The notes under the pieces are model-generated. The model made no database searches. It had not been told where the DNA came from and saw only the letters and a program-made list of their open reading frames with translations. From positions 3,224,001-3,288,000 of the forward strand of contig NZ_CP160453.1 in NCBI RefSeq assembly GCF_040744945.1: DNA of 64,000 nucleotides. Direction: 5' to 3'. This stretch comes from Saccharothrix sp. HUAS TT1 (GTDB lineage Bacteria > Actinomycetota > Actinomycetes > Mycobacteriales > Pseudonocardiaceae). How positions within the stretch are numbered: position 1 is the first letter of the stretch; each line of letters opens with the position of its first letter. Position numbers and translations under genes: made by a program. Shown in pieces: positions 42,250-49,046 of the stretch.

Positions 42250-43431
42250 ATGACAGGCCGATTCGTCGGACGGCTGGTGATCGCCATCGCGCTGATGGCC
42301 ACCACGCTCGTGATGGGCGGGGTGGGCAGTGCGAGCGCGGAGCGGAGCGGGGCGGAACCCGCCCGAGCCTCGGTGACCGCCGACCCCGGCCCGCTGGGCT
42401 TCAGACAAGGGGTGGGCCGCAACGCCGACGGCCGGCTGGAGGTCTTCGCCCGCGGCGGCGACGGCGCCCTGTGGCACATCTGGCAGACCGCGCCCAACAA
42501 CGGCTGGAGCGGGTGGGAGAGCCTGGGCGGGTACATCACCAGCTCACCGGTGGTGACGAACAACGCCGACGGCCGGCTGGAGGTCTTCGCCGTGGGCGGC
42601 GACGGCGCGCTGTGGCACATCTGGCAGACGGCTCCCAACAACGGTTGGAGCGGTTGGGACAGCATGGGCGGCTACCTGACGTCCGTGCCCGCCGTCGGCC
42701 GCAACGCGGACGGCCGGATCGAGGTGTTCGCCCGTGGCGGCGACAACGCGCTGTGGCACATCTGGCAGACCGCGCCGAACAACGGTTGGAGCGATTGGGA
42801 CAGCTTGGGCGGTGGCCTGACGTCGGCGCCCGCCGTGGGCCGCAACGCGGACGGTCGGCTGGAGGTCTTCGTGCGCGGCAACGACGACGCGCTGTGGCAC
42901 ATCTGGCAGACCGCGCCGAACAACGGCTGGAGCGGTTGGGACAGCTTGGGCGGTGGCCTGACGTCGGCGCCCGCCGTGGGCCGCAACGCGGACGGCCGGC
43001 TGGAAGTGTTCGTGCGCGGCAACGACGGCGCCCTGTGGCACATCTGGCAGACCGCGCCGAACAACGGTTGGAGCGGCTGGGGCAGCTTCGGCGGCGGCTT
43101 GACCAGCTCGATCGCCGTCGGCAGCAACGCGGACGGCCGGCTGGAGGTCTTCGTGCGCGGTGACGACGACGCGCTGTGGCACGTCTGGCAGACGGCTCCG
43201 AACAACGGGTGGAGCGGGTGGGAGAGCCTGGGCGGGTACATCACCAGCAGCCCGTCGGTCGACGACAACGCGGACGGTCGGCTGGAGGTGTTCGCGCGCG
43301 GCGGTGACGACGCGCTGTGGCACATCTGGCAGACCGCGCCGAACAACGGCTGGAGCGGCTGGGCGAGCCTCGGCGGCGGGCTCACCCGCGCCGGCGAGCG
43401 CGTGGACACCGGGCTGCTCGCCGCCGCGTGA
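42250..43431 (+). CDS. Secreted seven-repeat lectin-like beta-propeller (PLL-type)
   Basis: 393 residues from ATG 42250 with GGAGGGAG upstream. A signal peptide spans ~31 residues. From residue 55 the protein is seven near-identical 47-residue repeats, each reading about NADGRLEVFARGGDGALWHI then WQTAPNNGWSGW and SLGGGLTS. Seven Trp-rich repeats of 46-50 residues are the layout of PLL/PHL-type bacterial lectins, seven-bladed propellers that bind fucose or other sugars in clefts between blades. Binding here is inferred, not shown. It lies between the beta-glucosidase and its LacI regulator but has its own leader, so it may bind polysaccharide or cells outside the cell. Confidence 0.83.
   Translation: MTGRFVGRLVIAIALMATTLVMGGVGSASAERSGAEPARASVTADPGPLGFRQGVGRNADGRLEVFARGGDGALWHIWQTAPNNGWSGWESLGGYITSSPVVTNNADGRLEVFAVGGDGALWHIWQTAPNNGWSGWDSMGGYLTSVPAVGRNADGRIEVFARGGDNALWHIWQTAPNNGWSDWDSLGGGLTSAPAVGRNADGRLEVFVRGNDDALWHIWQTAPNNGWSGWDSLGGGLTSAPAVGRNADGRLEVFVRGNDGALWHIWQTAPNNGWSGWGSFGGGLTSSIAVGSNADGRLEVFVRGDDDALWHVWQTAPNNGWSGWESLGGYITSSPSVDDNADGRLEVFARGGDDALWHIWQTAPNNGWSGWASLGGGLTRAGERVDTGLLAAA
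42412..43398 (+). repeat. Seven tandem 141-bp coding repeats
   Basis: The propeller repeats are also visible as DNA: seven units of 141 bp, with units 3-5 almost identical (for example CTGACGTCGGCGCCCGCCGT recurs twice). Such conservation at the DNA level suggests recent duplication or gene conversion among blades. Confidence 0.85.
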
Positions 43432-43451
43432 CCGACGGGGCGTGAGCGCGG

Positions 43452-43481
43452 CCCGGCGCGGGACTCCCCTCCCGCGCCGGG
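43452..43481. terminator. Bidirectional hairpin between the lectin gene and the LacI gene
   Basis: CCCGGCGCGGG (43452-43462) pairs with CCCGCGCCGGG (43471-43481), 11 bp with an 8-nt loop, between two convergent genes. Confidence 0.7.
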
Positions 43482-43522
43482 TCGCCCGCTGTGCCCCGAC
43501 CGGACCCGCCTCGACCGCGCGG

Positions 43523-44554
43523 CTACGCCGACTCGCGCCGGACCAGCGTCGTCGGCAGCACCTCGCGCCGGGCCCGGATCGTCTCGCCGCGCAGCAGCCG
43601 CACCAGGTGGGTCACCATGTGCCGCACCTGCGCGCTGGTGTCCTGCCGCACGCTCGTCAGCGACGGCGTGGTGTGCGGCGCGATCATCGGGTGGTCGTCG
43701 AAGCCGACGATCGCCACGTCCTGCGGCACCCGCCTGCCCGCTTCGCGCAACGCGTCCAGCGCGCCCGCCGCCATGTGGTCGGACGCCACGAACGCCGCGT
43801 CCAGGTCCGGCACCCTGGCCAGCAGCTGCTCCATCGCGAGCTTGCCGCCCTCGCGGGAGAAGCCGCCGTCGGCCGTCATGAACGCCGTGGTCTCGTCGTC
43901 CGCGCCGACCGCCGTGCGCCACCCGGCCAGCCGGTCCATCGCCGAGTGCTCGTCCAGCGGCCCGGTCACCGACACGACCTTCTTGCGCCCCAACGAGATC
44001 AGGTGCTCGGTGGCCAGCAGGCCACCGCCCTCGTTGTCGTGGTCGACGGTGTGCAGCCCGCGCAGCGAGCCCCACGGCCGCCCGGCGTACACCACCGGCA
44101 GCGGCAGCTTGCGCGCCACCGCCGGCAGCTGGTCGCCCTTGTGCGGCGCGAACATCAGCGCGCCGTCCACGTGCCCGCCCGCCAGGAACCGCTCGGCCCG
44201 TGACTGGTCCTGAGTGGAGTGCACCAGCATCAGCACCATCTGCACGTCCGCGTCGGCCAGCGACCGCGCCGCCGCCCGGATCAGCCACGCGAAGTGCGGG
44301 TCGTCGAAGATCTTCGGCTCGGGCTCGGAGAACACCACCGCCACCGCACCGGACCGCCTGGTCACGAGCGCCCGCGCGGCCTGGTTGGGCTGGTACCCCA
44401 GCTCCATCACCGCCGCCGTGACCGCCTCGTGCGCCTCCGGGCTGACCCTGGGCGACGCGTTGAGCACTCGTGACGCCGTCGCACGGGAGACGCCGGCCTT
44501 CGCCGCCACGTCCTCCAGCGTGGGCCGCGCGCCTGAGTGCGATTGAACCGACAC
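43523..44554 (-). CDS. LacI family regulator (CebR-like)
   Basis: 343 residues if translation starts at GTG 44554, which has GAGGAG eight bases upstream; another GTG nine bases earlier abuts the site. The helix-turn-helix reads TLEDVAAKAGVSRATASRVLN, followed by VSPEAHEAVTAAVMELGYQPNQ. The effector domain has GAVAVVFSEPEPKIFDDPHF, HVDGALMFAPHKGDQLP, VDHDNEGGGLLATEHLISLG and VAIVGFDDHPMIAP. It lies downstream of, and convergent to, the ceb-like operon whose promoter carries two CebR boxes; a related box lies 57 bases before its own start. It most likely represses the operon and itself, with a cello-oligosaccharide as inducer. Confidence 0.92.
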   Translation of the reverse strand: MSVQSHSGARPTLEDVAAKAGVSRATASRVLNASPRVSPEAHEAVTAAVMELGYQPNQAARALVTRRSGAVAVVFSEPEPKIFDDPHFAWLIRAAARSLADADVQMVLMLVHSTQDQSRAERFLAGGHVDGALMFAPHKGDQLPAVARKLPLPVVYAGRPWGSLRGLHTVDHDNEGGGLLATEHLISLGRKKVVSVTGPLDEHSAMDRLAGWRTAVGADDETTAFMTADGGFSREGGKLAMEQLLARVPDLDAAFVASDHMAAGALDALREAGRRVPQDVAIVGFDDHPMIAPHTTPSLTSVRQDTSAQVRHMVTHLVRLLRGETIRARREVLPTTLVRRESA

Positions 44555-44590
44555 GAGCACCACTCCTCGACGATCGCCTACGAACCCAGC

Positions 44591-45667
44591 TTAGCCGGAG
44601 GCGACCTGCCGGGAAGCGCTCTCAGAACGACCCGCGGCGGCCGTTCCGGTGGCGATCGACACCCTCAGCAACCCGTCCTCCCGGCGCACCGAGGTCGGCA
44701 GGTGGGCGCGGGCCGCGGTGCGCACCAGACCGGTCTCCGCGGGCAGGCACCAGCCGACCAGCTCCCGCCGCCCGCCCGCCCGCGCCGCGAGGGCCAGCGC
44801 GCCCAGCAGCGCGGTCCCGACACCGCGGCCCTGCCAGCCGTCCTCGACCAGCAGCGACACCTCGGCGCTCGCCGGGGTGGACATCGGGATCAGCTGGCCG
44901 AGCGCGACCACCCGGTCGGCGCACTGGGCCACCAGCGTGGTGCCGCGCGGCGGGTTGAGCAGCCGGTGCAGCCACCGCCTGGGCACGGTCCGCACGCCCG
45001 CGTGGTAGCGGTGGAACAGGGTGCCCATCGAGCAGCGCGAGTGCAGGTCGGCGACGGCGTCCTCGTCACCGGCGCGGCCGGGCCGCAGCACCAGCGCCTG
45101 GCCGTCGTCGGTGAGCAGCGCGGTCGGCCGGGGCGCGGCCACGCCGTCGGCGGACAGCAGGTCGACCAGCGCCTGGCCGCGGGCCAGCTCGACCTGGGTG
45201 AACGGCGCCCAGCCCCGCCGCGCCAGCACGACCGTGCCGCCCCGGGCGACGAGCCGGGCCGTGTTCGGCTGCTCCGGCGCGCCACCGGGGTCGTCCGGCG
45301 CGACCACCACCGAGTCGGCGCCCAGCACCGCGCGCAGGGCCTCGCAGACGGCGGCCGGGTCGCGCAGGGCGTGCCCGGCGGCGCGCAGGGCCGCGGTCGG
45401 GGCGTCGACCAGGTCGCGCAGGTCGGCGGCCGTGATGCCGACGCACCGGCCGCCCTCGGCGCGCACCGCGGCGAGCAGGTCGGCGGGCATCAGGTCCGGT
45501 GCCGCGCGCACCACCAGCTCGTCGATGACGCCGCCGGGCACCGGGAGCACGGACAGCGCCAGCACGTTGCAGTCCCGGTCCGCGAGCCGGGTGGTCACCC
45601 TGGCCAGCGCTCCGGGGCTGTCGTCCAGCTCGACGCGCAGCCGCCAGGTCTTCGGTGTGGTGTCCAT
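44591..45667 (-). CDS. ACT-domain / GNAT acetyltransferase fusion
   Basis: 358 residues from ATG 45667. Residues 8-80 are an ACT domain (LRVELDDSPGALARVTTRLADRDCNVLALSVLP), which normally binds an amino acid. Residues ~100-180 form a weakly related linker. Residues ~195-330 are a GNAT N-acetyltransferase (LVLRPGRAGDEDAVADLHSR, then AEVSLLVEDGWQGRGVGTALL). The QGRGVGTALL segment is the acetyl-CoA pyrophosphate loop. The fusion suggests acetylation controlled by an amino acid; actinobacterial ACT-GNAT lysine acetyltransferases are known to respond to Asn or Cys. Its 3' end carries the LacI promoter box. Confidence 0.88.
   Translation of the reverse strand: MDTTPKTWRLRVELDDSPGALARVTTRLADRDCNVLALSVLPVPGGVIDELVVRAAPDLMPADLLAAVRAEGGRCVGITAADLRDLVDAPTAALRAAGHALRDPAAVCEALRAVLGADSVVVAPDDPGGAPEQPNTARLVARGGTVVLARRGWAPFTQVELARGQALVDLLSADGVAAPRPTALLTDDGQALVLRPGRAGDEDAVADLHSRCSMGTLFHRYHAGVRTVPRRWLHRLLNPPRGTTLVAQCADRVVALGQLIPMSTPASAEVSLLVEDGWQGRGVGTALLGALALAARAGGRRELVGWCLPAETGLVRTAARAHLPTSVRREDGLLRVSIATGTAAAGRSESASRQVASG
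44611..44624 (-). promoter_or_regulatory. CebR-like box upstream of the LacI gene
   Basis: GGGAAGCGCTCTCA on the plus strand has one perfect half site and one degenerate half (11 of 14 positions match the operon box). It lies inside the 3' end of the ACT-GNAT gene and 57 bases upstream of the regulator start, as expected for autoregulation. Confidence 0.6.
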
Positions 45668-45727
45668 CCGCCCAGCCTGGGCGATCGACGTTGCCGCGGC
45701 GTTTCGGCGGCGTTGAGGCTGCCGGAC

Positions 45728-46111
45728 TCAGTCGTCGCAGTGCGGCGGCGGCAGCACGTTGAGCGGGCTGCACGGCCACTCGGTGTTCTTCACCTTGGTC
45801 GTGGTGGTCGTCGTCTCCGGTGGCGGCGGCGGGGGTTCCTCCGGTGGCGGGGGCGCGGCCGGTGGTGGCGTCGTCGTGGTGGTCCTGGTCGTGGTGGTCG
45901 CGCTCGGCGGCGCCGAGAGGGCGTCCGTGGTGAGCGCGCTCGGCGGCGTGGTGGTGGAGCTGCCGGTCGACGGCCGCTCGGTGATCCACGTCGAGGCCGG
46001 GGTGTCGGCCTGCTGGCCGTCGTTCACCCCGTCGAGGTACACCCCGATGAGGACACCCGTCAGCGCCGACGCCGCCACGGCCAAGCCGCAAGTGGCCCAC
46101 AGCACCCGCAC
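45728..46111 (-). CDS. Membrane-anchored Thr/Pro-rich small protein
   Basis: 127 residues from GTG 46111 with GGGAGG upstream. An N-terminal hydrophobic segment (VLWATCGLAVAASALTGVLIGVYL) is a signal anchor. The rest is low-complexity: runs of TTTT, PPPP and an EEPPPPPPE stretch, ending with WPCSPLNVLPPPHCDD, whose two cysteines could form a disulfide. No domain is recognised. Such proteins are common cell-wall-spanning or linker-like proteins of actinomycetes. Divergence from similar genes is expected because the sequence is repetitive. Confidence 0.6.
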   Translation of the reverse strand: MRVLWATCGLAVAASALTGVLIGVYLDGVNDGQQADTPASTWITERPSTGSSTTTPPSALTTDALSAPPSATTTTRTTTTTPPPAAPPPPEEPPPPPPETTTTTTKVKNTEWPCSPLNVLPPPHCDD

Positions 46112-46186
46112 AGCAAGCCTCCCTCACAGAACGCGCTCGTGGCGCGACGCTGAGCGGCTGAACAGTACCGCCCCTCGGACCGTTCC

Positions 46187-46558
46187 TCATTCGGCCCAGT
46201 GCACGTCCACCCGGTCGGCCATCCGGCCGCCCCCGCGCTCCTGCGACCAGACGTCGGTCGGCATCCCGTCCACCATGAGCACCGGGGACAGCCAACCCTG
46301 CGGCCGGTACACCTGATCAGGCGACCCACCTTCGAGGAAGTGGGTGGCTTGCCGGGTCGCCGCGACGACGTACTGCTCGAACGCGGGCAGCAGCCGCACG
46401 TCCCGCAGCGTCGCCCCGGCCGACGACATCAGCTGCGCGTGCGGCCCGCACAGCTCGGAGACGACGTCCAGCGCGTCGGCGGCCGGCCGCCGGACGTCGA
46501 GGCTGTGCTTGCGGGTGCGCCACGCCGCGACCTGCCGCCACGTCACGCTCGCGCTCAC
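46187..46558 (-). pseudogene. Internally deleted remnant of a winged-helix AlkZ-like (HTH_42) protein
   Basis: One open frame of 123 codons from GTG 46558, but it joins only the two ends of the family. The first ~50 residues (VTWRQVAAWRTRKHSLD, ALDVVSELCGPHAQLMSSAG) match the N-terminus. The remainder (LLPAFEQYVVAATRQA, YRPQGWLSPVLMVDGMPTDVW) matches the C-terminal end. Full-length members have about 350-400 residues, so 230-270 central residues are missing, in frame. The family's QxQ-type catalytic pair is changed (GPHAQ instead of GVQAQ). AlkZ-like proteins are DNA glycosylases for crosslinks and alkylated bases. The upstream gene overlaps it by 4 bp (GTGA), so it may still be translated, but the glycosylase fold must be lost. 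Confidence 0.7.
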
Positions 46559-47037
46559 CGGCGCTCCCCCCGCTGCTCCACCGCCCGCCCTTCCGCTCGC
46601 CCCTCAGCGACACGCCCTTCGACCGCTCGCCCCTCAATTGCGCGCCCGTCGACCGCGCGCCCCTCGACCGCTGCCAACCGGCGTTCCAGCACCGCCGTGC
46701 CCAGCACCCTGGCCAGCACCAGGCCCGCCCCGGACAACCCGGCCACCAGCACCGCGCCGGTCAGGTGCCAGGTCGGCGCGTCACCGGTGCAGGTGAACAC
46801 CTCGGTGAACTTCTCCGACGAGCAGGTCACGAACGGCACCGAGGCCAGCCCGACGCTGGTCGCCGCGACCCCGCCGAGCAGCGCGGACCCGAACGTGCGC
46901 ATCAGCGGGAACGCGGCGTTGGCCGCGCCGACCGCCGCGACGGCGAACAGCAGCGGCACCGGGTGCGGGAACGGGCCGAACGCGGCGCAGCCCACCATCA
47001 GCGCGCACACGATCACCAGCCCGGTCCGTTCACCCAC
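46555..47037 (-). CDS. Membrane protein with C-terminal pentapeptide-like tandem repeats
   Basis: 160 residues from GTG 47037. Four hydrophobic segments occupy the first ~115 residues (GLVIVCALMVGCAAFG, LLFAVAAVGAANAAFPLM, LLGGVAATSVGLASVPFV, LTGAVLVAGLSGAGLVLARVLG). The extracytoplasmic loop CSSEKFTEVFTCTGD has two cysteines. The last ~40 residues are imperfect five-residue repeats of the type (V/I)EGRA: VEGRAVDGRAIEGRAVEGR. No family is recognised. The short overlap with the truncated gene downstream suggests a former operon. Confidence 0.6.
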   Translation of the reverse strand: MGERTGLVIVCALMVGCAAFGPFPHPVPLLFAVAAVGAANAAFPLMRTFGSALLGGVAATSVGLASVPFVTCSSEKFTEVFTCTGDAPTWHLTGAVLVAGLSGAGLVLARVLGTAVLERRLAAVEGRAVDGRAIEGRAVEGRVAEGRAEGRAVEQRGERR

Positions 47038-47158
47038 CCGCCGACCCTAACAACGCCGGTGGCGCGGACGTCAGAACTTCGTAAGCCGTTTCGCGCACCG
47101 CAACGGCGTCCGATTCGCCAGAGTTGTCCACGAACAGGTGACTTCCGGAAGGTGTGCG

Positions 47159-47704
47159 ATGTCCAAGCGGGTGGTTGTGGTCGGCGTGGCGGCGGTGCTG
47201 GTGGTCGCGCTGGCGGTGGGGCTGTACCTGTTCCAGCCGTGGCGGCTGGTCACGGACCGGACCGCCGACGAAGCGCTGCTGGTGGCGACCTCAGCGGTGG
47301 CGCCCACCACCGCGGCGTCCACCACCACGCCCACCACGACCACGCCGGCGCCGCCCGCGGGTCCGGTGGCGCTGGCCGGCGGGCCGTTCCGGTCGCTGGA
47401 GCACGCGACGACCGGCAGCGCGACGCTGGTCCGGCTGCCCGGCGGCGGGCACGCGGTGCAGTTCGAGGCGCTGGACACCAGCGACGGCCCCGACCTGTAC
47501 GTCTACCTCTCGGACAAGTCGTCGGACTCGGCCGAGGCGGCGTTCGGCTCCGGGTTCACGAACCTGGGTGAGCTGAAGGCGAATCGCGGCAACCAGGTCT
47601 ACGACGTGCCCGCCGGAACCGACCTCACGACCGTCCGCAGCGTGGTGATCTGGTGCAAGAGGTTTTCCGCCGGTTTCGCGGTAGCACCCCTGGAACAGGG
47701 GTGA
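47159..47704 (+). CDS. Membrane-anchored DM13-domain protein
   Basis: 181 residues from ATG 47159 with GGAAGG seven bases upstream. Residues 4-24 are a signal anchor (VVVVGVAAVLVVALAVGLYLF). A Thr/Pro linker follows (residues ~50-70). The C-terminal ~105 residues are a DM13 domain: GGPFRSLEHATTGSATLVRL, LDTSDGPDLYVYLSDKS, LGELKANRGNQVYDVPAGTD and SVVIWCKRFSAGFAVAPL. DM13 domains are proposed to take part in extracytoplasmic redox or electron transfer; a single conserved Cys (VIWCKRF) is present, as usual. No partner gene is evident. Confidence 0.9.
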   Translation: MSKRVVVVGVAAVLVVALAVGLYLFQPWRLVTDRTADEALLVATSAVAPTTAASTTTPTTTTPAPPAGPVALAGGPFRSLEHATTGSATLVRLPGGGHAVQFEALDTSDGPDLYVYLSDKSSDSAEAAFGSGFTNLGELKANRGNQVYDVPAGTDLTTVRSVVIWCKRFSAGFAVAPLEQG

Positions 47705-47759
47705 CACGTCACCGAAACAATGGGGACGGATCAGGACTGTTAATAGCCTTTTCGCCGTA

Positions 47760-47789
47760 TTGACGTATCTGGTCTAGACCACATAGAGT
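47760..47789 (+). promoter_or_regulatory. Promoter with a perfect DasR-type palindrome in the spacer
   Basis: A -35 TTGACG (47760-47765) and -10 TAGAGT (47784-47789) are separated by 18 bp. The spacer holds TGGTCTAGACCA (47770-47781), a perfect 12-bp palindrome identical to the core of the DasR site ACTGGTCTAGACCAGT. A repressor here would exclude RNA polymerase. The only gene downstream on this strand is the AraC-type regulator, about 160 bp away. Confidence 0.7.
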
Positions 47790-47950
47790 GGTGAGCACCA
47801 CAACGTCCCTCGTTGGTGGGCGGGCGGATGCCCCATCGACGAGGAGCCGGCTCACTGGGGTGGGCCACCGTTGGCGGCGGCGCGGCGCTTTCTCTCCCCG
47901 TTCCGCGCCGCCGCACACGGCCTGTGCGGGCGTGCTGCACACTGTGAGTG

Positions 47951-48943
47951 ATGCTCACCAGGACCATCGCGATCCACTACGTCACCGCCGCGCTGCGCGG
48001 CGCCGTGCGGCGCGGTCACGACGTCGCCGACCTCCTCGCGCCGGCCGGCATCGGTGAGGCGCTGCTGGCCGACGAGCGCGCCAGGGTAACTCCCGCCCAG
48101 TACAGCAAGCTGGTCCAGACCCTGTGGGACGTGCTGGACGACGAGTTCATGGGCCTGGGACCGAAGCCGAGCAAGCGCGGCACGTTCCCGACCATGTGCC
48201 TGCTCGCCGTGCACTGCGCGTCGCTGGGGGACGCCCTGCGGCGCGGGTTGGCGTTCTACGAGCTGTTCGACGTGCGGCCGGCGATGACGCTGGGCGAGCA
48301 CGACGGGGTGGCGGCGTTCACCCTCTCGACGGAGGGCGTGGACGACCCGGACCGGTTCCTGGTGGAGTCGCTGCTGGTGCTGTGGCACAGGTTCTCGTCC
48401 TGGCTGATCGGCCGGCGCATCCCGCTGCTCGGGGTCGACCTGGCCTACCCCGAGCCGCCGCACGGCGCGGAATACCACTTGATCTTCGGCGCGCCGCTGC
48501 GGTTCTCCGCAGTCAGCACCACGTTGGCGTTCGACGCGCGATTCCTCCGAATGCCGGTGGTGCAGGACGAAGCCGCATTAAGGCGGTTCCTGAGAAATTC
48601 TCCGGCGGAACTGCTTTCCCGCCGTGATTACGGCGCGGACGCCTCCAGTTCGGTGCGGCGGATGCTGGGCGGTGGTGTGGTGGGGCTGGAACGCGTGGCC
48701 GCGCGGCTCGGGATGAGCGCGCCGACGCTGCGCCGGAAGCTGGCCGCCGAGGGCACGTCGTTCCGCGAGGTGCGCGAGCAGCTGCTGCGGGACCAGGCGG
48801 TGGCGAGCCTGGTGCGCGGCGGCGAGTCGGTGGAGGAGTTGGCGCTGCGGTTGGGGTTCTCCGAGGCGAGCGCGTTCCACCGGGCGTTCAAGCGGTGGAC
48901 GGGGACCAGTCCGGGCACGTACCGGAGCGGACCGGTCGGCTGA
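47951..48943 (+). CDS. AraC family regulator (OruR/arabinose-binding-domain type)
   Basis: 330 residues from ATG 47951, with an in-frame GTG directly before it. Residues ~10-190 form the PF12625-type ligand-binding region (ITAALRG..., SLGDALRRGLAFYELFDVRP, HGAEYHLIFGAPLRFSA). The last ~90 residues are the AraC/XylS double helix-turn-helix: GLERVAARLGMSAPTLRRKL and SVEELALRLGFSEASAFHRA, ending RWTGTSPGTYRSG. AraC proteins of this type often respond to fatty acids or amino acids such as ornithine. A DasR-type palindrome in its promoter would link it to aminosugar metabolism. No clear target operon is adjacent. Confidence 0.9.
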   Translation: MLTRTIAIHYVTAALRGAVRRGHDVADLLAPAGIGEALLADERARVTPAQYSKLVQTLWDVLDDEFMGLGPKPSKRGTFPTMCLLAVHCASLGDALRRGLAFYELFDVRPAMTLGEHDGVAAFTLSTEGVDDPDRFLVESLLVLWHRFSSWLIGRRIPLLGVDLAYPEPPHGAEYHLIFGAPLRFSAVSTTLAFDARFLRMPVVQDEAALRRFLRNSPAELLSRRDYGADASSSVRRMLGGGVVGLERVAARLGMSAPTLRRKLAAEGTSFREVREQLLRDQAVASLVRGGESVEELALRLGFSEASAFHRAFKRWTGTSPGTYRSGPVG

Positions 48944-49046
48944 CCTGCCCGGGTCGGCAACTGCGGCCGAACGGCCGTGTCCGGCGAATCGTCAACACGG
49001 TGGACTTGCACTGGGTAAGTTCCTCACCGAGCCTGCGGGAGTGCCC

